Source: Batkoa obscura
Taxonomy: Eukaryota; Entomophthoromycota; Entomophthoromycetes; Entomophthorales; Batkoaceae
DNA: 64,000 nucleotides
Assembly: GCA_030770535.1 (NCBI GenBank)
Contig: JASVEC010000012.1
Span: 992,001-1,056,000 of the forward strand
Reading direction: 5' to 3'
Shown here: positions 25,562-37,798 of the stretch, piece after piece
Numbering within the stretch: position 1 is the first letter of the stretch
How the letters are laid out: each line of letters begins with the position of its first letter
Made by a program: the position numbers and the translations under genes
Notes under the pieces: generated by a model
Databases searched by the model: none
Seen by the model: the letters and a program-made list of their open reading frames with translations, nothing else
Told to the model about the DNA's origin: nothing

Positions 25562-27299
25562 ATGCTAATAAAAAGAAGGATAGTCAACTCACTAATAAAC
25601 CCAATAAAACTATTATGTTCAAAATATAGTAGTCAAAAGTATTCGATCATAAATTATAATGAAGATAAAAGTAAGAACTAATAAATCGAAAATGAAATTA
25701 CTAATATTTTTGATTTATTAAAAGAGATTCAACCAAGGGATCACTTTCAGTTAAAGTAAGTTAAATTCTATTAAAAGTATTATAGCGATTAAACATAAAC
25801 ATTGATAAATAGTAACAATAAAAACAACTTATTATTACAATGGAAACAAAAGCCAAGTACAATATTGATAGTAAAAAAACCAAATGATAAACAAACGGAT
25901 GAAGCATTGTTAGAGATGGTTGAGTAAATATTATTAATAATCGCAAAAAAATAATATTTAGTTAAACATTCCCAAAATCAGCTGGCTAAATCAACAAAAA
26001 TCATATAACATTATCATTGAACCACATAATAAGCCTGAAGTAATAGAAAAGTTGAAAGAAGTAACTGTTTTTAACCATGGTAAATTCAAATTTTAATATC
26101 TTTTGTAACTATCATAACTGAATATAATTCGACTTAAAGAAACATGGAAAGGATTAAAAAATCAAGTAGATATGGTAATAACTTTAGGTGGAGACGGTTC
26201 TCTATTACATGTATCTTCTTTATTTAATCAAACGGTGCCTCCTATCATCTCCTTTTCTATGGGTACGTTGGGATTTTTATTGCCGTTTCGTAAGATTTAT
26301 GTTGCTTTGTTATTTAAACTAATCATAATTGTTTATTCAGACATCAAAAACTATAAGTCAGATCTAAAAAATTTCATTAATGGCAAAATTCAACTTATAA
26401 AGCGAGATCGTTTAGCTTGCTCTTTTTTAGATAGTGATAATCAGCCCAAATTATTCTCTTGGACTGGGGAATCGAGTGGTAGTTTAAACTGTATTAGAGA
26501 TAAGATAGTATATCAATATTAATATTCTATTCTATTTAAATAGACAAAATCCATATAGTAAATGAAATCAATTTACATCGAGGTATTTATCCGCATTTAA
26601 CAAGTATAAATTGCTATGTTGATGATTTATATTTAACCAACGGAGTAGTAATATTAATATTCTTTAATTCATAATTACTATACTAACAAATCTAAGGCTG
26701 ATGGGTATATTAAATTATGATAATTTAAATAAACTTAAACTTAAACTTAAAATTATTTAGTATAATGATTTCTACGCCTACTGGTAGCACTGCTTACTCT
26801 TTATCCGCTGGTAATATAATATATTATTTGATAGTAATAATATGATGTAATACTATTATTCTTTTTATTAGGTGGTCCTATTATCCACCCAATGGTAGCT
26901 TGTTTATTATTAACTCCTATATGTCCAAGGTCGCTGTCGTTTAGGCCAGTGGTCTTACCTTCTACTAGTAAAATTACTTTGAAAGTAAGCTTTTATTATT
27001 TTATTACTTAACATTAATTAATTTAAAATCTTTAAGGTTCATCCGGAGTCTAGAACACATACTCAAATCTCATTGGATGGTAGACAAATTGGTACTTTGA
27101 ATTATAATGAATTAGTAAATGTAAATAATAATTTAATTTAATTGCTAATATAAAAATACTAATAATTAAAAATAAATAGATAACGATATCAGATTATCCT
27201 TTATTTTCAGCTAATAGAATAGGATTGGGTGAAGATTGGACACATGATATCAATCGATTATTAAAATGGAATCAAAGTTTTTCAATTTTTTCCAAATAA
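25562..27299 (+). CDS. NAD(H) kinase, probably mitochondrial
   Basis: It phosphorylates NAD or NADH with ATP to give NADP(H). Twelve exons join in phase: 25562-25670, 25725-25755, 25813-25923, 25982-26079, 26140-26289, 26341-26490, 26544-26644, 26697-26704, 26761-26810, 26872-26984, 27037-27114, 27180-27299. The product is 372 residues. Signature motifs are LGGDGSLLH (catalytic GGDG), FSMGTLGFLLPF, and ADGIMISTPTGSTAYSLSAGG spread over three exons. The eighth exon is only 8 nt (GCTGATGG) and supplies the conserved A-D-G. The basic N-terminus (MLIKRRIVNSLINP) looks like a mitochondrial presequence, as in yeast POS5. Introns are short. Its stop lies 11 bp from the stop of the convergent receptor gene. 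Confidence 0.9.
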
Positions 27300-27310
27300 A
27301 AAAATCAACG

Positions 27311-28388
27311 CTAAACCTCATCATCATCGTCATCTACTAACATAGGTCCACCACCTGTTTGATTTAAATGAGAATAACCATTAGAATTTTGATTTCTATT
27401 AAATAATTTTTTAAATGTATCAATTATTTTGACTAATATTATGATACTCATATCCTAATAAAATATTAATATAGATATAATTAAACCATTGTTTTTTATA
27501 ATTGTTACCTTAACAAAATCATAAATATTGTACCAAAACTCATAATTAGGTATCTGTTGTAACCCTTGTTTTTTCATTACAAATCGATTATATAATATTC
27601 CACCCAGAAGATAAACCGTAACAATGACTGTAATTATAGTCCAAACAACGGAGGCACCGCCACTAGTATTATTATTGTTATTATCAGGTGTTTTTTGGCC
27701 ATCCTTGTTAAGTGGGCAAGCGTGTATACTTTTAATTTCAAACTGATACTGGCATTTTAAATAATCGCCTAAAAACTCAACAACTGGCTAACAAAATCAA
27801 TATATTTAAATAATAAAACAATTGTTTATATTACCTCATCCTTGGCATTAGCATCACAAGTAAAAATAAGTTTACTATTGATACGATTGACATCAATATC
27901 TTCGCAATTATCCCCATTTTTATATTCCAAAATTACATGGCCACCTTTTTTATACAATTTTTTGTCTACTTTTCTATTTAAATTAAATAAGGATAAAAAA
28001 AACCAAAGTTAAAAGTAAAAAATAGTAACTACCCTAAAGAAATCGATTTACCATCTTTTTCAGGCAATAAAATAGCACCAACAGTATCAGGTTCCATTAA
28101 ACCAGATTTAGCGTAATTGATATTGTTACATATATTTATTTTAAAACTCATCTCTTTTTCTTCATGATCTGGGTCCGCCTCTACTTTCAAAGTGTAATCA
28201 CTAGCTCAGTTAATTAATAATGTTCATTTTCTAAATCCTATTTAAAATTACTCTTTCTTCTTAATCAGCTTTGTTAGATCGTAAACCACCTTTCCGTCCT
28301 TATCTTTTATTTGACATTCATCGCTGTCCTTGGAATTGATATATAGAATATTGAATAGCAATAGTAATATGTAATTGATAATTTTCAT
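27311..28388 (-). CDS. Atg27/mannose-6-phosphate-receptor-like type I membrane protein
   Basis: Five exons (28388-28252, 28200-28033, 27973-27835, 27787-27509, 27454-27311) join in phase to 288 residues. A signal peptide (IINYILLLLFNILYI) leads into a lumenal domain with paired Cys and a GAILLPEKDG segment, the layout of MRH-fold receptors. One transmembrane helix follows (VVWTIITVIVTVYLLGGILY, about residues 197-216). The cytosolic tail has IPNYEFW just after the membrane, a motif shared by cation-dependent mannose-6-phosphate receptors and Atg27/Mrl1 proteins, and an acidic end (DDDDEV). Likely a Golgi-endosome cargo receptor or autophagy-related factor. Which of the two cannot be told by eye. 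Confidence 0.8.
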
Positions 28389-29480
28389 TTTTGATAAAAA
28401 AGCAAGTAGTTTAATTTTTTCAAAAAGAGTTGTTATAGTTTGGAATAAATTGAACTAATCATTCAACTTGTTTATCCATTTTTATTGGCTTTGATCTCAA
28501 TTTTTTCTAAAATTTCCCATCTCACTTACGCTTTTATGATGTGGCAGTTTTGGTTTGATGCCAAGCTTGGTTTTGGAACTAGAATAGACAAGAATTAGTT
28601 TTATAAGTTTTTAGGTAGTATTAATGTTATATGAATATTAAATGCTATTCATTGCTAAAGAACAATATAGTATAATGTTAATAAATACAATGTCATTTAT
28701 AATAATGTAGGACTATTACTTTAGGTTGTGGCTATACCACTTTTAGTAGGTTTATTTTAAAGAGCAGGTATAATAAATATAAAATTGGAGTTATAAAATT
28801 TTAAACGTGATATATTAAACATTAAAAGTTTTGTGTTTTCTTTTGCAAATTTAACAAAATCTTTTATCATTTTAAACTATGTAAAATAAACGCACACAAT
28901 ATACAGAGTTTTATAATAGAATGGTTAAAAAATTAAAATGCCAATATTTAAATGTTAGCATTACAATACTATTAATTAAAAGGCTAATCTTGTTTTTCAT
29001 AATAGCATTAATATATTTATTTACGCTTAATACTATTAGTTACTTTATTTGATATTAAAAACTAACAATATTGAGGAAGCTTATTTGATACTGTTTAACC
29101 ATAAAAATTTCCATTTTCTGTAAAACTTTCAAAAGTCGATTAGCTCTCATTTATGACTAAAAAATCATATTTACATACATTTATCCAGTGGTATTCTATT
29201 ATTTAACAGTCCCCAACCTCAAAAGTATAGTGTGAACGATAGTTAAGAGCTGCAAAGTATATTGACCCCTTTATTTTTTCAATTAGCTTTAAAGTGAGTT
29301 TGAAATTTGAATTTTTATCAATATCCTTTTGGTAGGAGTATTTTAATATTTGGACCCGATCGAGTTATTTGATTTATGTTTTTTACAAATGGTTTTTTCA
29401 ATTAATAACCCAAGTCATAAGAAAGCACTCAACGCATCCAGTTTATAACTTTCGGAAATGTAGACATTATCAATAAAGCT
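28389..29480. other. Gene-free AT-rich spacer
   Basis: About 1.1 kb upstream of the receptor gene. No ORF above noise, no RNA gene, no member of the short-element family. Confidence 0.55.
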
Positions 29481-29503
29481 TTATTAAGAAATATGTATCG
29501 TCG

Positions 29504-30639
29504 ATGAAGCACATGGGTTTAAATCACCAAACTATTGACTATATAAATCTCTGTTCAAATTTAATATCTATTTATCATAAAGATACATCTAATAACTATT
29601 ATATTACCATTAATGATAATAATATTAATAATGATAGTCATTTTAAAATAAAAATGAAATTGCTAAAGTTAAGGAAAATAGTTGTATTCACTTTTCATCA
29701 TCTAGGCGATTTGAAGATGTTCAAAGATCATCTAAATCAACTTGGAATAGTAGATATTATTATTTATGGTTGAAATATTAAAGATATTATTAGGGATTTG
29801 AACTCCAATAAATTAAAGCTGTTTAGGATACATTCATATTATACTTTAAATATTGATGGATTGTATATTATTAAAGCAACATTTATTAAGTTGAAGGTGC
29901 TGGATTTGCTATTGGATGACTCTACCATATCTTTTAGTGAGATTAGCTTTATCATAAACTTCTGCTTTAGTTTAAAAATCAAAGTTGAAGGGAAAATAAC
30001 ATTAATATTAGATGCTTTGATGATTTAAAACAATCAAAGAGTATTAGATTTTTAGGCGGATGAACTCATATTTCTATATTAATAGAACCGAATATAGTGG
30101 TATAGTATTGGTTAAACATGACAACGCTACTAGTTCAGATTCCTTTAACCCGTATTATGTAATTAATAATGATTTTCGAATTTTAGACCTTGTAAGGATT
30201 TTATGTCTGTGATTTAACAATGTCCTTGTTAAATTTATTTTCTATTATCATCTATACAAATTATCTATCTTACAAATTAGTACTATAATATCAAAAAATG
30301 TTGATAGGTCTTAACATAAATATTAGCAACCCCTTTAAAGATGACTTTAATCTATCTAATTATATGGCTTTAAAATAAATCAAACTTGGTTCTTATTGAC
30401 CTATTTTTGAGGAATTTTTTTGTCCCTTAGCTTTCTTTCTAAACCTTAAAATGTTTGAAGTTGAAAGACTCAATTTACGGATACAATACAAAAATCAATC
30501 TATACTTACTACCACATTTACTTTTGATATGCATCAACCTTTTTGTATTAAGTTAGAAGATAGCCCAATGTTTAACTTGTATGAGATTATAATAGGCTAT
30601 TTCAACTATTATTTAAGGTTTAATTTATATACTTTCTAG
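29504..30639 (+). pseudogene. Unidentified leucine/isoleucine-rich relic
   Basis: Three short open segments on one strand (29504-29773, 29798-30028, 30451-30639) are separated by stops without good splice sites. They read as repeating hydrophobic strands (KLLKLRKIVVFTFHHLG, KLKLFRIHSYYTLNIDG, FIKLKVLDLLLDDSTISF), reminiscent of a leucine-rich-repeat domain such as fungal F-box/LRR proteins. I cannot prove the family. Probably a decayed gene; expression evidence would be needed to call it live. Confidence 0.35.
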
Positions 30640-30784
30640 TATATTACACTAGTCAATGTTTTCTAATACTATATTTTATAAGTTAGACAACCATAAAAAT
30701 GAATCCGTATATTTAAAATATCACTATGATAAGAAAATAAGTAACAAAATGAATTAATTTTATTAGAATATATAATAAAGATAA

Positions 30785-31535
30785 ACTAGTAATTAAGGAC
30801 TAAAACACACTTCAAGAAACTTTTAAAATCTTTGGATTTTTTGAGCTCTATCTTTTCAGTATGAATATCCTTGTCTACAACTTCAGCCTTAGCAATTTTT
30901 GCTGCTTTACCTACAGTAGCCTAATTAGATATTCCATTATATTTGGCCAAATAATTTACAAAATTTTGTTCTTAAATTCTGCCTGTCTCTATTTCTTCAT
31001 CATTAGATGAAGTAACATCATTTTTAGTAACGACTGAAGTACTCTATAGGGAACCGCCAATAACCTATTTATCCTCTGAAAGTAAAGAAATAAAAAAGCC
31101 ATTAGGAACATAAATCATACCAAAATGAGCAAGGATAGTAAGAAAGATAAACACATCAGATCCTTGATCGCCATGTTGAGTTTAAGTAGAACTAAAGATA
31201 CCTCGGAATTTACCATCCAAAGCACCGCTCATCCATGATTGACCACATGAATCAATAAAATCTTTAACTCTAGCTGGAATGGTGCCAAAATGAGTTGGGA
31301 AGCCAAATAGAATACCATCGGCTTCTTTGAGTAAATCTGGAATGACAATTGGTATATCTGGTTTTACTAGAGCTTCTATTTTACCCAACACTTCTTCAAG
31401 TAAAGTTTCAGGGATTCGATAAAGGGTTACTTCAACTTTTCTTTCTTTATCTGCTCCTTTTTTAATAGCTTTTGTAAGCTTATAAATGTGAGAGTAAGTT
31501 AAATAACATACAATGAAAAGTTTTGGTTTATTAAG
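30785..31535 (-). pseudogene. WrbA/flavodoxin-like quinone oxidoreductase pseudogene
   Basis: Minus-strand translation follows the WrbA/Pst2 family (NAD(P)H:quinone oxidoreductase, FMN-binding) from end to end in one frame. It has a degenerate FMN-loop start (LFIVCYLTYSHIYKL), VEVTLYRIPETLLEEV, and ADGILFGFPTHFGTIPARVKDFID (partial quote: GILFGFPTHFGT). The conserved TQHG follows, then FGMIYVPNGFF and VIGGSL. Five in-frame stops interrupt it: after FSST, before VIGGS, just after GGSL, after ETGRI and after NGISN. No intact start is seen. The frame is otherwise kept, so it died fairly recently. Stops sit at different ancestral residues (Gly, Trp and Gln by family comparison), so they are not explained by codon reassignment. 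Confidence 0.82.
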
Positions 31536-31830
31536 AGCGACTATTTTTTAGTTTACTGTTTTGTTCTTTCATTCTGTAGTTTATAAGGTTTGATTTTGCG
31601 TTCATTCTAGCGTTGTTTAATCTCTTCATATAACTTTTAATTACATTTGTTTTATAATTTTATACCCATTTTGATTATTAATTTGGCATTGACATTTAAA
31701 ATTTATTGAGTATAATTATCTGGCTCTGAATTCACTTATAAATTGATGACAAATCGACTAATAAAAGTCACTTTTTATTGAATGTAGATTGAATTTGTTG
31801 AGTGTAGAATTGTACTCAAAGTTAATAATA

Positions 31831-31992
31831 AGCTAATTTAAGAGAACTGGGTTAGTAACAACAATTTTTAAAATTAAATAGTTTATTTGGTCAGTATTTT
31901 TAAAGCCCAATCCTTAGATTTTAGCTAGAATTAAGCTAAATATTCACTCTCAAATCAACAGTTAAGTAAGTCGCAATTCTCTTAAATTAGCT
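31831..31992. repeat. 162-bp unit with 16-bp perfect inverted ends
   Basis: AGCTAATTTAAGAGAA at 31831-31846 is repeated exactly in reverse complement at 31977-31992. The interior has no coding potential. It lies in a 700-bp gene-free gap (31536-32248) otherwise without features. It may be a solitary MITE, but no clear target duplication is seen. Confidence 0.65.
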
Positions 31993-32249
31993 GTAAAGAT
32001 TCAATAGAACTAATAGAAATTATAACAGTATATTTGAAATTTGTGCTAAAGGATTCAATACTAATAATAAAAGCTATTAATTGAATGAAGATATTATAAA
32101 TTGATTTTGTCACCATACTGTTTTTAAAATGGTATTATTACCTTACTTTAAAATAAATCATTGGTATCATCAAATTTATTTTTTGTACTACAAAAACAAT
32201 ACTATCAGTTTGCAGAGATAAATATTTATTGTAAAGCTAAAGTACATAT

Positions 32250-32348
32250 GAGGATGTATTTTTATGTTTAAGAATTTTATTAACAATTTTTCCACTCAAA
32301 TAGCGCTTAAAAGATGGAAAAAATGATGAAGCCAAAAAAAACACCCCT
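32250..32348 (+). mobile_element. 99-bp MITE family, copy 4 (forward)
   Basis: Family copy with ends GAGGATG ... CACCCCT and perfect ATAT flanks (32246-32249 and 32349-32352). It lies about 190 bp downstream of the oxidoreductase stop. Confidence 0.88.
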
Positions 32349-32534
32349 ATATAATTCATCAAAAAATTGAAATGTATACAATTTTTTAATCTCTTAATGT
32401 ATATGATTTTTTTTAAATCTATAGGAATCCTATGTAAATAAAGTTTTAAAATTAATTAAAAAAACGACAATTTAAAATAAGAAGATTAAATTTTTTTTAA
32501 TAAATTCATTTGTTTTTTATTTCGTTTTATACAA

Positions 32535-33981
<1,447 letters not shown>

Positions 33982-34445
33982 ATTTTTTATCCTGTAATAC
34001 TGAAATTTTAACTTAATCTCTTTATATATAATTCATTATTACAGTGCGAGTTAATTGATTGGTAATACAAACCTGATTATCGTGTTCTTAAATAGTTTAC
34101 ATTGTTTTTTCATAGTTATATATTTTGATTTATAATATATTGCTAATTTGTGAAACTATTCCACTTATTATTAAGCAGAATGTAATAATTATCTTTAGCT
34201 ATTAAGGGGATCAATATGTTAGCAAAGTTATTTTTATTCCTCTTATATCAATAATGAACTATCTCGTTACCTTTCGAAATTGATTTTTCAATTGTTGTTT
34301 TAACATATAGATATTATCATAGAAATACGTTTTAAAATAATTTATATACTTCATGATTTTAAAATAACTATCTAAAAATATTTCAATTGTTCGAATATAA
34401 CACCCGTTAATTACTACCATAAATAATAGTAATCCATGAATGAAT
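33982..34445. other. Intergenic upstream of oxidoreductase
   Basis: About 460 bp AT-rich, presumably holding the promoter of the minus-strand oxidoreductase. Small ORFs here are not supported. Confidence 0.5.
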
Positions 34446-34643
34446 GGGGTGTTTTTTTCGACTTCATTACTTTTTCGATCTTTCAAGCGCTATTTGGTGA
34501 TGTATTTTTTTGTTTAAGAATTTTACTAACAACCTTCCTGCTCAAATAGTGCTTAAAAAATAGAAAAAATAATGAAGCCAAAAAAAACACTCCCATTTGA
34601 GCGGAAAAACTGTTAGTAAGATTCTTAAATACAAAACAGCCCC
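34446..34643 (-). mobile_element. 99-bp MITE family, copy 5 outer (interrupted)
   Basis: A reverse copy whose two halves, 34446-34495 and 34599-34643, are separated by a forward copy. The outer ends are GGGGTG ... AGCCCC, flanked by GAAT and AATA, so its own target duplication has blurred and it is the older insertion. Confidence 0.85.
34496..34594 (+). mobile_element. 99-bp MITE family, copy 5 inner (nested)
   Basis: A forward copy inserted inside copy 5 outer. The 4-bp sequence ATTT occurs on both sides (34492-34495 and 34595-34598) and only once in uninterrupted copies (CGCTATTTGAGC), so this is a clear 4-bp target-site duplication. Confidence 0.92.
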
Positions 34644-35600
34644 AATATAGTTTTAGCATTTTTTAAAAAAATAATAATTAAATTTATCAAATTGTGATTA
34701 CATAACAAGCATTGATTGCGCTTTTATATATTCAAATGCCTTATTAATATTCTACAAATGATAAATGATATATCGTTAATTAAATATTAGTTTAATACTT
34801 TAGTAATATCTTAGTTATTTGTAAATTATTTAGATTAGAAACAAAATGCTGTTCTTTTTGATTAAATGTAAAACTATATAGGATGATGTATCAATGAATT
34901 TTATTTATATGACACCAAGTAATTATAGACTTATCTCTGCCAAACGGCATAGCTTTATGACCATCCTTTACTATATATACTCCTCCTATATACACCATCA
35001 TTTTTTTCAGAAAAAAAACTGAAATTTGGATGTTGAGAAAAATGATAAAGAATTTGAATATAAAGGCAATAAGTTTTATACTAATAACATGTTAAATTAA
35101 CTTATACTTATGATTAAATATCAACCTTTTATCTATAAAGTGTTTTTATTAAAATTGTATTAATTGTAGTTTGTAATAGTTAGTTATAGCATTATAGTAT
35201 TAATCTATATTCTAATGGAAGTGGGTGCGGAATTAAACTGTGCTAATATTTATGTAGTTGTGTTTCTTAGTCTTTACTTGATAGTTGCTATCAAGTAATT
35301 AAAGAGCAAAGCATAAATAAAGCATAACGCCAAAATAAAAATAAAAATAAAAATAAAAAAATAAAAATAAAAAAATAAAAAAATAAAAATAAAAGAGCAT
35401 TTTAGATAATTCTATCTTGGCTATGTATAAAATGTTGCTCCATAACAAACTCTTTAGGCCATGAACTCATATTTCAAAATTATAGGTAAGTTATACACAA
35501 TACAAAAATTTAGATGTTTATGGTTAAAGGCTGCTAAAATAGTTGGTATTGGCACCAACTGCTACTTTAACCTTCTTGTTTGATTATTTAAGTTATATAC
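34644..35600. other. AT-rich spacer with A/T microsatellite
   Basis: About 950 bp with no gene. A run of AAAAAT/AAAAAAT units lies at about 35336-35394. Nothing else seen. Confidence 0.6.
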
Positions 35601-35697
35601 GGGGATTTATTTTTGTTTAAGAATTTTACTAATAGCCTTTCCACTCAAATAACGCCTAAAAAATGGAAAAAGTGATGAAACCAAAAAAAATACCCCC
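35601..35697 (+). mobile_element. 99-bp MITE family, copy 6 (forward)
   Basis: Family copy with ends GGGGATTT ... TACCCCC. Flanks are ATAC and ATAA, one mismatch from a 4-bp duplication. It lies 365 bp upstream of MVD1. Confidence 0.85.
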
Positions 35698-36061
35698 ATA
35701 ATTTATTATTTTCGTATGTAGCCTTTTTTGCTGTACAAAAGTAACATCTCTGATTGCGATAATCAATGTGTACACTGTAAGCTAAAAATTAAGACTAATA
35801 AATTAAATTAAAGAAAATCCATAAATCAATGTGATTATTTAGCACTGAAAATTCATTACAGTGACTGTCTTTATGATAATATACTATAAGTTTATAGAAT
35901 ACAACGATTGTTCTTCAAATTACACTAATTTTATAAATAAATCAATTTTCGGCATGTAAATTCAGAAATTAATTAGCCAATAAAATTCAACTCTAAAATC
36001 GACCCATATATAATATGAGGATAAAAGTTGAATTAAAATTAAATAGCCATCTATTTTAAAA

Positions 36062-37291
36062 ATGAGTATAATTAAGGAGGTAACTTGCACTGCACCAGTT
36101 AATATTGCCGTAGTTAAGTATTGGGGAAAAAGAGATGAAAAATTAATTTTACCAACCAATTCTTCATTATCATGCACTTTGTCTCAAGACCAACTTCAAA
36201 CCAAAACTTCAATTTCGGCAAGTTCAACTTTTACTGAAGATAAATTATGGTTGAACGGTAAAGAAGAAGACACTAAAAATTCGGCCCGTTTACAAAATTG
36301 CTTAAAAGAAACTCGTCGTTTAAGAAAAGAATATGAAGAATCTTTAACCTCAAAAGGCGAACAAGTTGAACAACTTTCAAACCTAAAAATTCATGCTGCT
36401 TCTGTTAATAACTTTCCAACAGCAGCTGGTTTGGCTTCTTCTGCATCAGGGTATGCTTGTTTTGTTTACTCACTTTGTAAATTATTCGAGATTCCTATTA
36501 CAGTATCCGAAATGTCTCGTATTGCTAGAGTTGGCTCAGGCTCTGCTTGTCGTTCCCTTTTTGGTGGATTTGTAGCGTGGGAAATGGGTGTCAAAGAAGA
36601 TGGCTCAGATTCTCAAGCAGTACAAATAGCCCCAGAAACCCATTGGCCAGAGTTGGAAGCTTTAATTGTGGTCGTTTCTGATGCAAAAAAAGCCACGAGT
36701 AGTACTACTGGAATGCAAACCACAGTTAAAACATCTGAATTATTAAAATATCGTATTGAGAATGTGGTACCTAAACATATGGATCAAATTTCTAAAGCTA
36801 TTCTCGATAAAGATTTTGAAACCTTTGCTACAATTACTATGAAAGATTCCAATCAATTCCATGCCGTTTGTTTAGATACTTATCCACCAATTTGTTATCT
36901 TAATGATGTATCTAAAGCCATTATTAATTTAATAACAGCTTATAATCAAGGAGAAGGAGGAATAAAGGCAGCTTATACTTATGACGCTGGGCCAAACGCA
37001 GTAATTTATGCACCTCGTTCACAAATGAAAGAATTAGTACATATGATATCTTATTATTTCCCATCATCTAGCCCTGATACTTATTTTCCAGACTCATTAA
37101 ATGTTCTTGGTGGTAAAAAAGTGGACCAAGTAAAATTAGAGGATTTACCAAGTGAAGTACAAAAAATTATTCCAGTTTACCCAGTTGGGTCAGTTACCAG
37201 ATTGATTCATACCTCCCTTGGAGATGGGCCTCGTATTCTAGATAACGCCGAATCACTTTTGGATAGCCAAGGCTTACCAAAAGGTTTATAA
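36062..37291 (+). CDS. MVD1: Mevalonate diphosphate decarboxylase
   Basis: It catalyses ATP-dependent decarboxylation of mevalonate-5-diphosphate to isopentenyl diphosphate, the last step of the mevalonate pathway to sterols and isoprenoids. A single intronless frame of 409 residues, about the usual fungal length. The opening TAPVNIAVVKYWGKRDE and NSSLSCTL, the GHMP-kinase ATP loop NNFPTAAGLASSASGYA (about residues 118-134), RVGSGSACRSLFGG with the conserved Arg, and TYDAGPNAVIY are all present. The start ATG at 36062 gives the family N-terminus. Intact and confidently assigned. Confidence 0.97.
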   Translation: MSIIKEVTCTAPVNIAVVKYWGKRDEKLILPTNSSLSCTLSQDQLQTKTSISASSTFTEDKLWLNGKEEDTKNSARLQNCLKETRRLRKEYEESLTSKGEQVEQLSNLKIHAASVNNFPTAAGLASSASGYACFVYSLCKLFEIPITVSEMSRIARVGSGSACRSLFGGFVAWEMGVKEDGSDSQAVQIAPETHWPELEALIVVVSDAKKATSSTTGMQTTVKTSELLKYRIENVVPKHMDQISKAILDKDFETFATITMKDSNQFHAVCLDTYPPICYLNDVSKAIINLITAYNQGEGGIKAAYTYDAGPNAVIYAPRSQMKELVHMISYYFPSSSPDTYFPDSLNVLGGKKVDQVKLEDLPSEVQKIIPVYPVGSVTRLIHTSLGDGPRILDNAESLLDSQGLPKGL

Positions 37292-37798
37292 GCTATAAAA
37301 GTAAAATTTAATATAACTAATATTTTGTATATCTTCATAATAACTGTGTCAATTTTTATTTTTTTCCAAAACTTTTTTTAAAATTTTGAAACTTAATGGT
37401 CAAATGGAACAGGTTGAATTTTAAAATTGAAAATTCCTCAAACTTTTTGAGTTAAGGAAAGGCTAAGTTGAACAATTAGAATAGTTGAAAGCCTTTAAGT
37501 ATTAAGCATAATATAATAGAGAAGGCTAATATAAAAAATTTACGAAGTATTAAATCCCTAAGTTTAAGCTGCACTTATTGTATTTTTATTATAGCACATG
37601 TTCTATTTTTTAATCCCATAAGCACCTTTAAATAGTAAAAAATGTGCTGAACTTTGCTCCATATTTTTAATCACCTTTTTCAGCTAAAATTCACCTATGA
37701 AATTCGCCCTTTTTTGATAATATGTAAGCAATATAATTGGACCCATAAACAAAAATGAATAAGGAGCACCAATTATTGTTTTTTCTTTCAATACAAAA
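37292..37798. other. Intergenic between MVD1 and SNAPC1-like gene
   Basis: About 500 bp, AT-rich, no supported feature. Confidence 0.55.

Noticed and set aside
25761-25946. Minus-strand ORF of 61 residues
   Set aside because: Complement of NAD kinase exon 3 and its introns.
30785-31535. Reassigned stop codons as an explanation for the WrbA-like frame
   Set aside because: Other genes here use TAA, TAG and TGA as normal stops at conserved ends, and the in-frame stops replace different residues.
34259-34486. Minus-strand ORF of 75 residues
   Set aside because: No motif and it runs into a MITE copy; regarded as chance.
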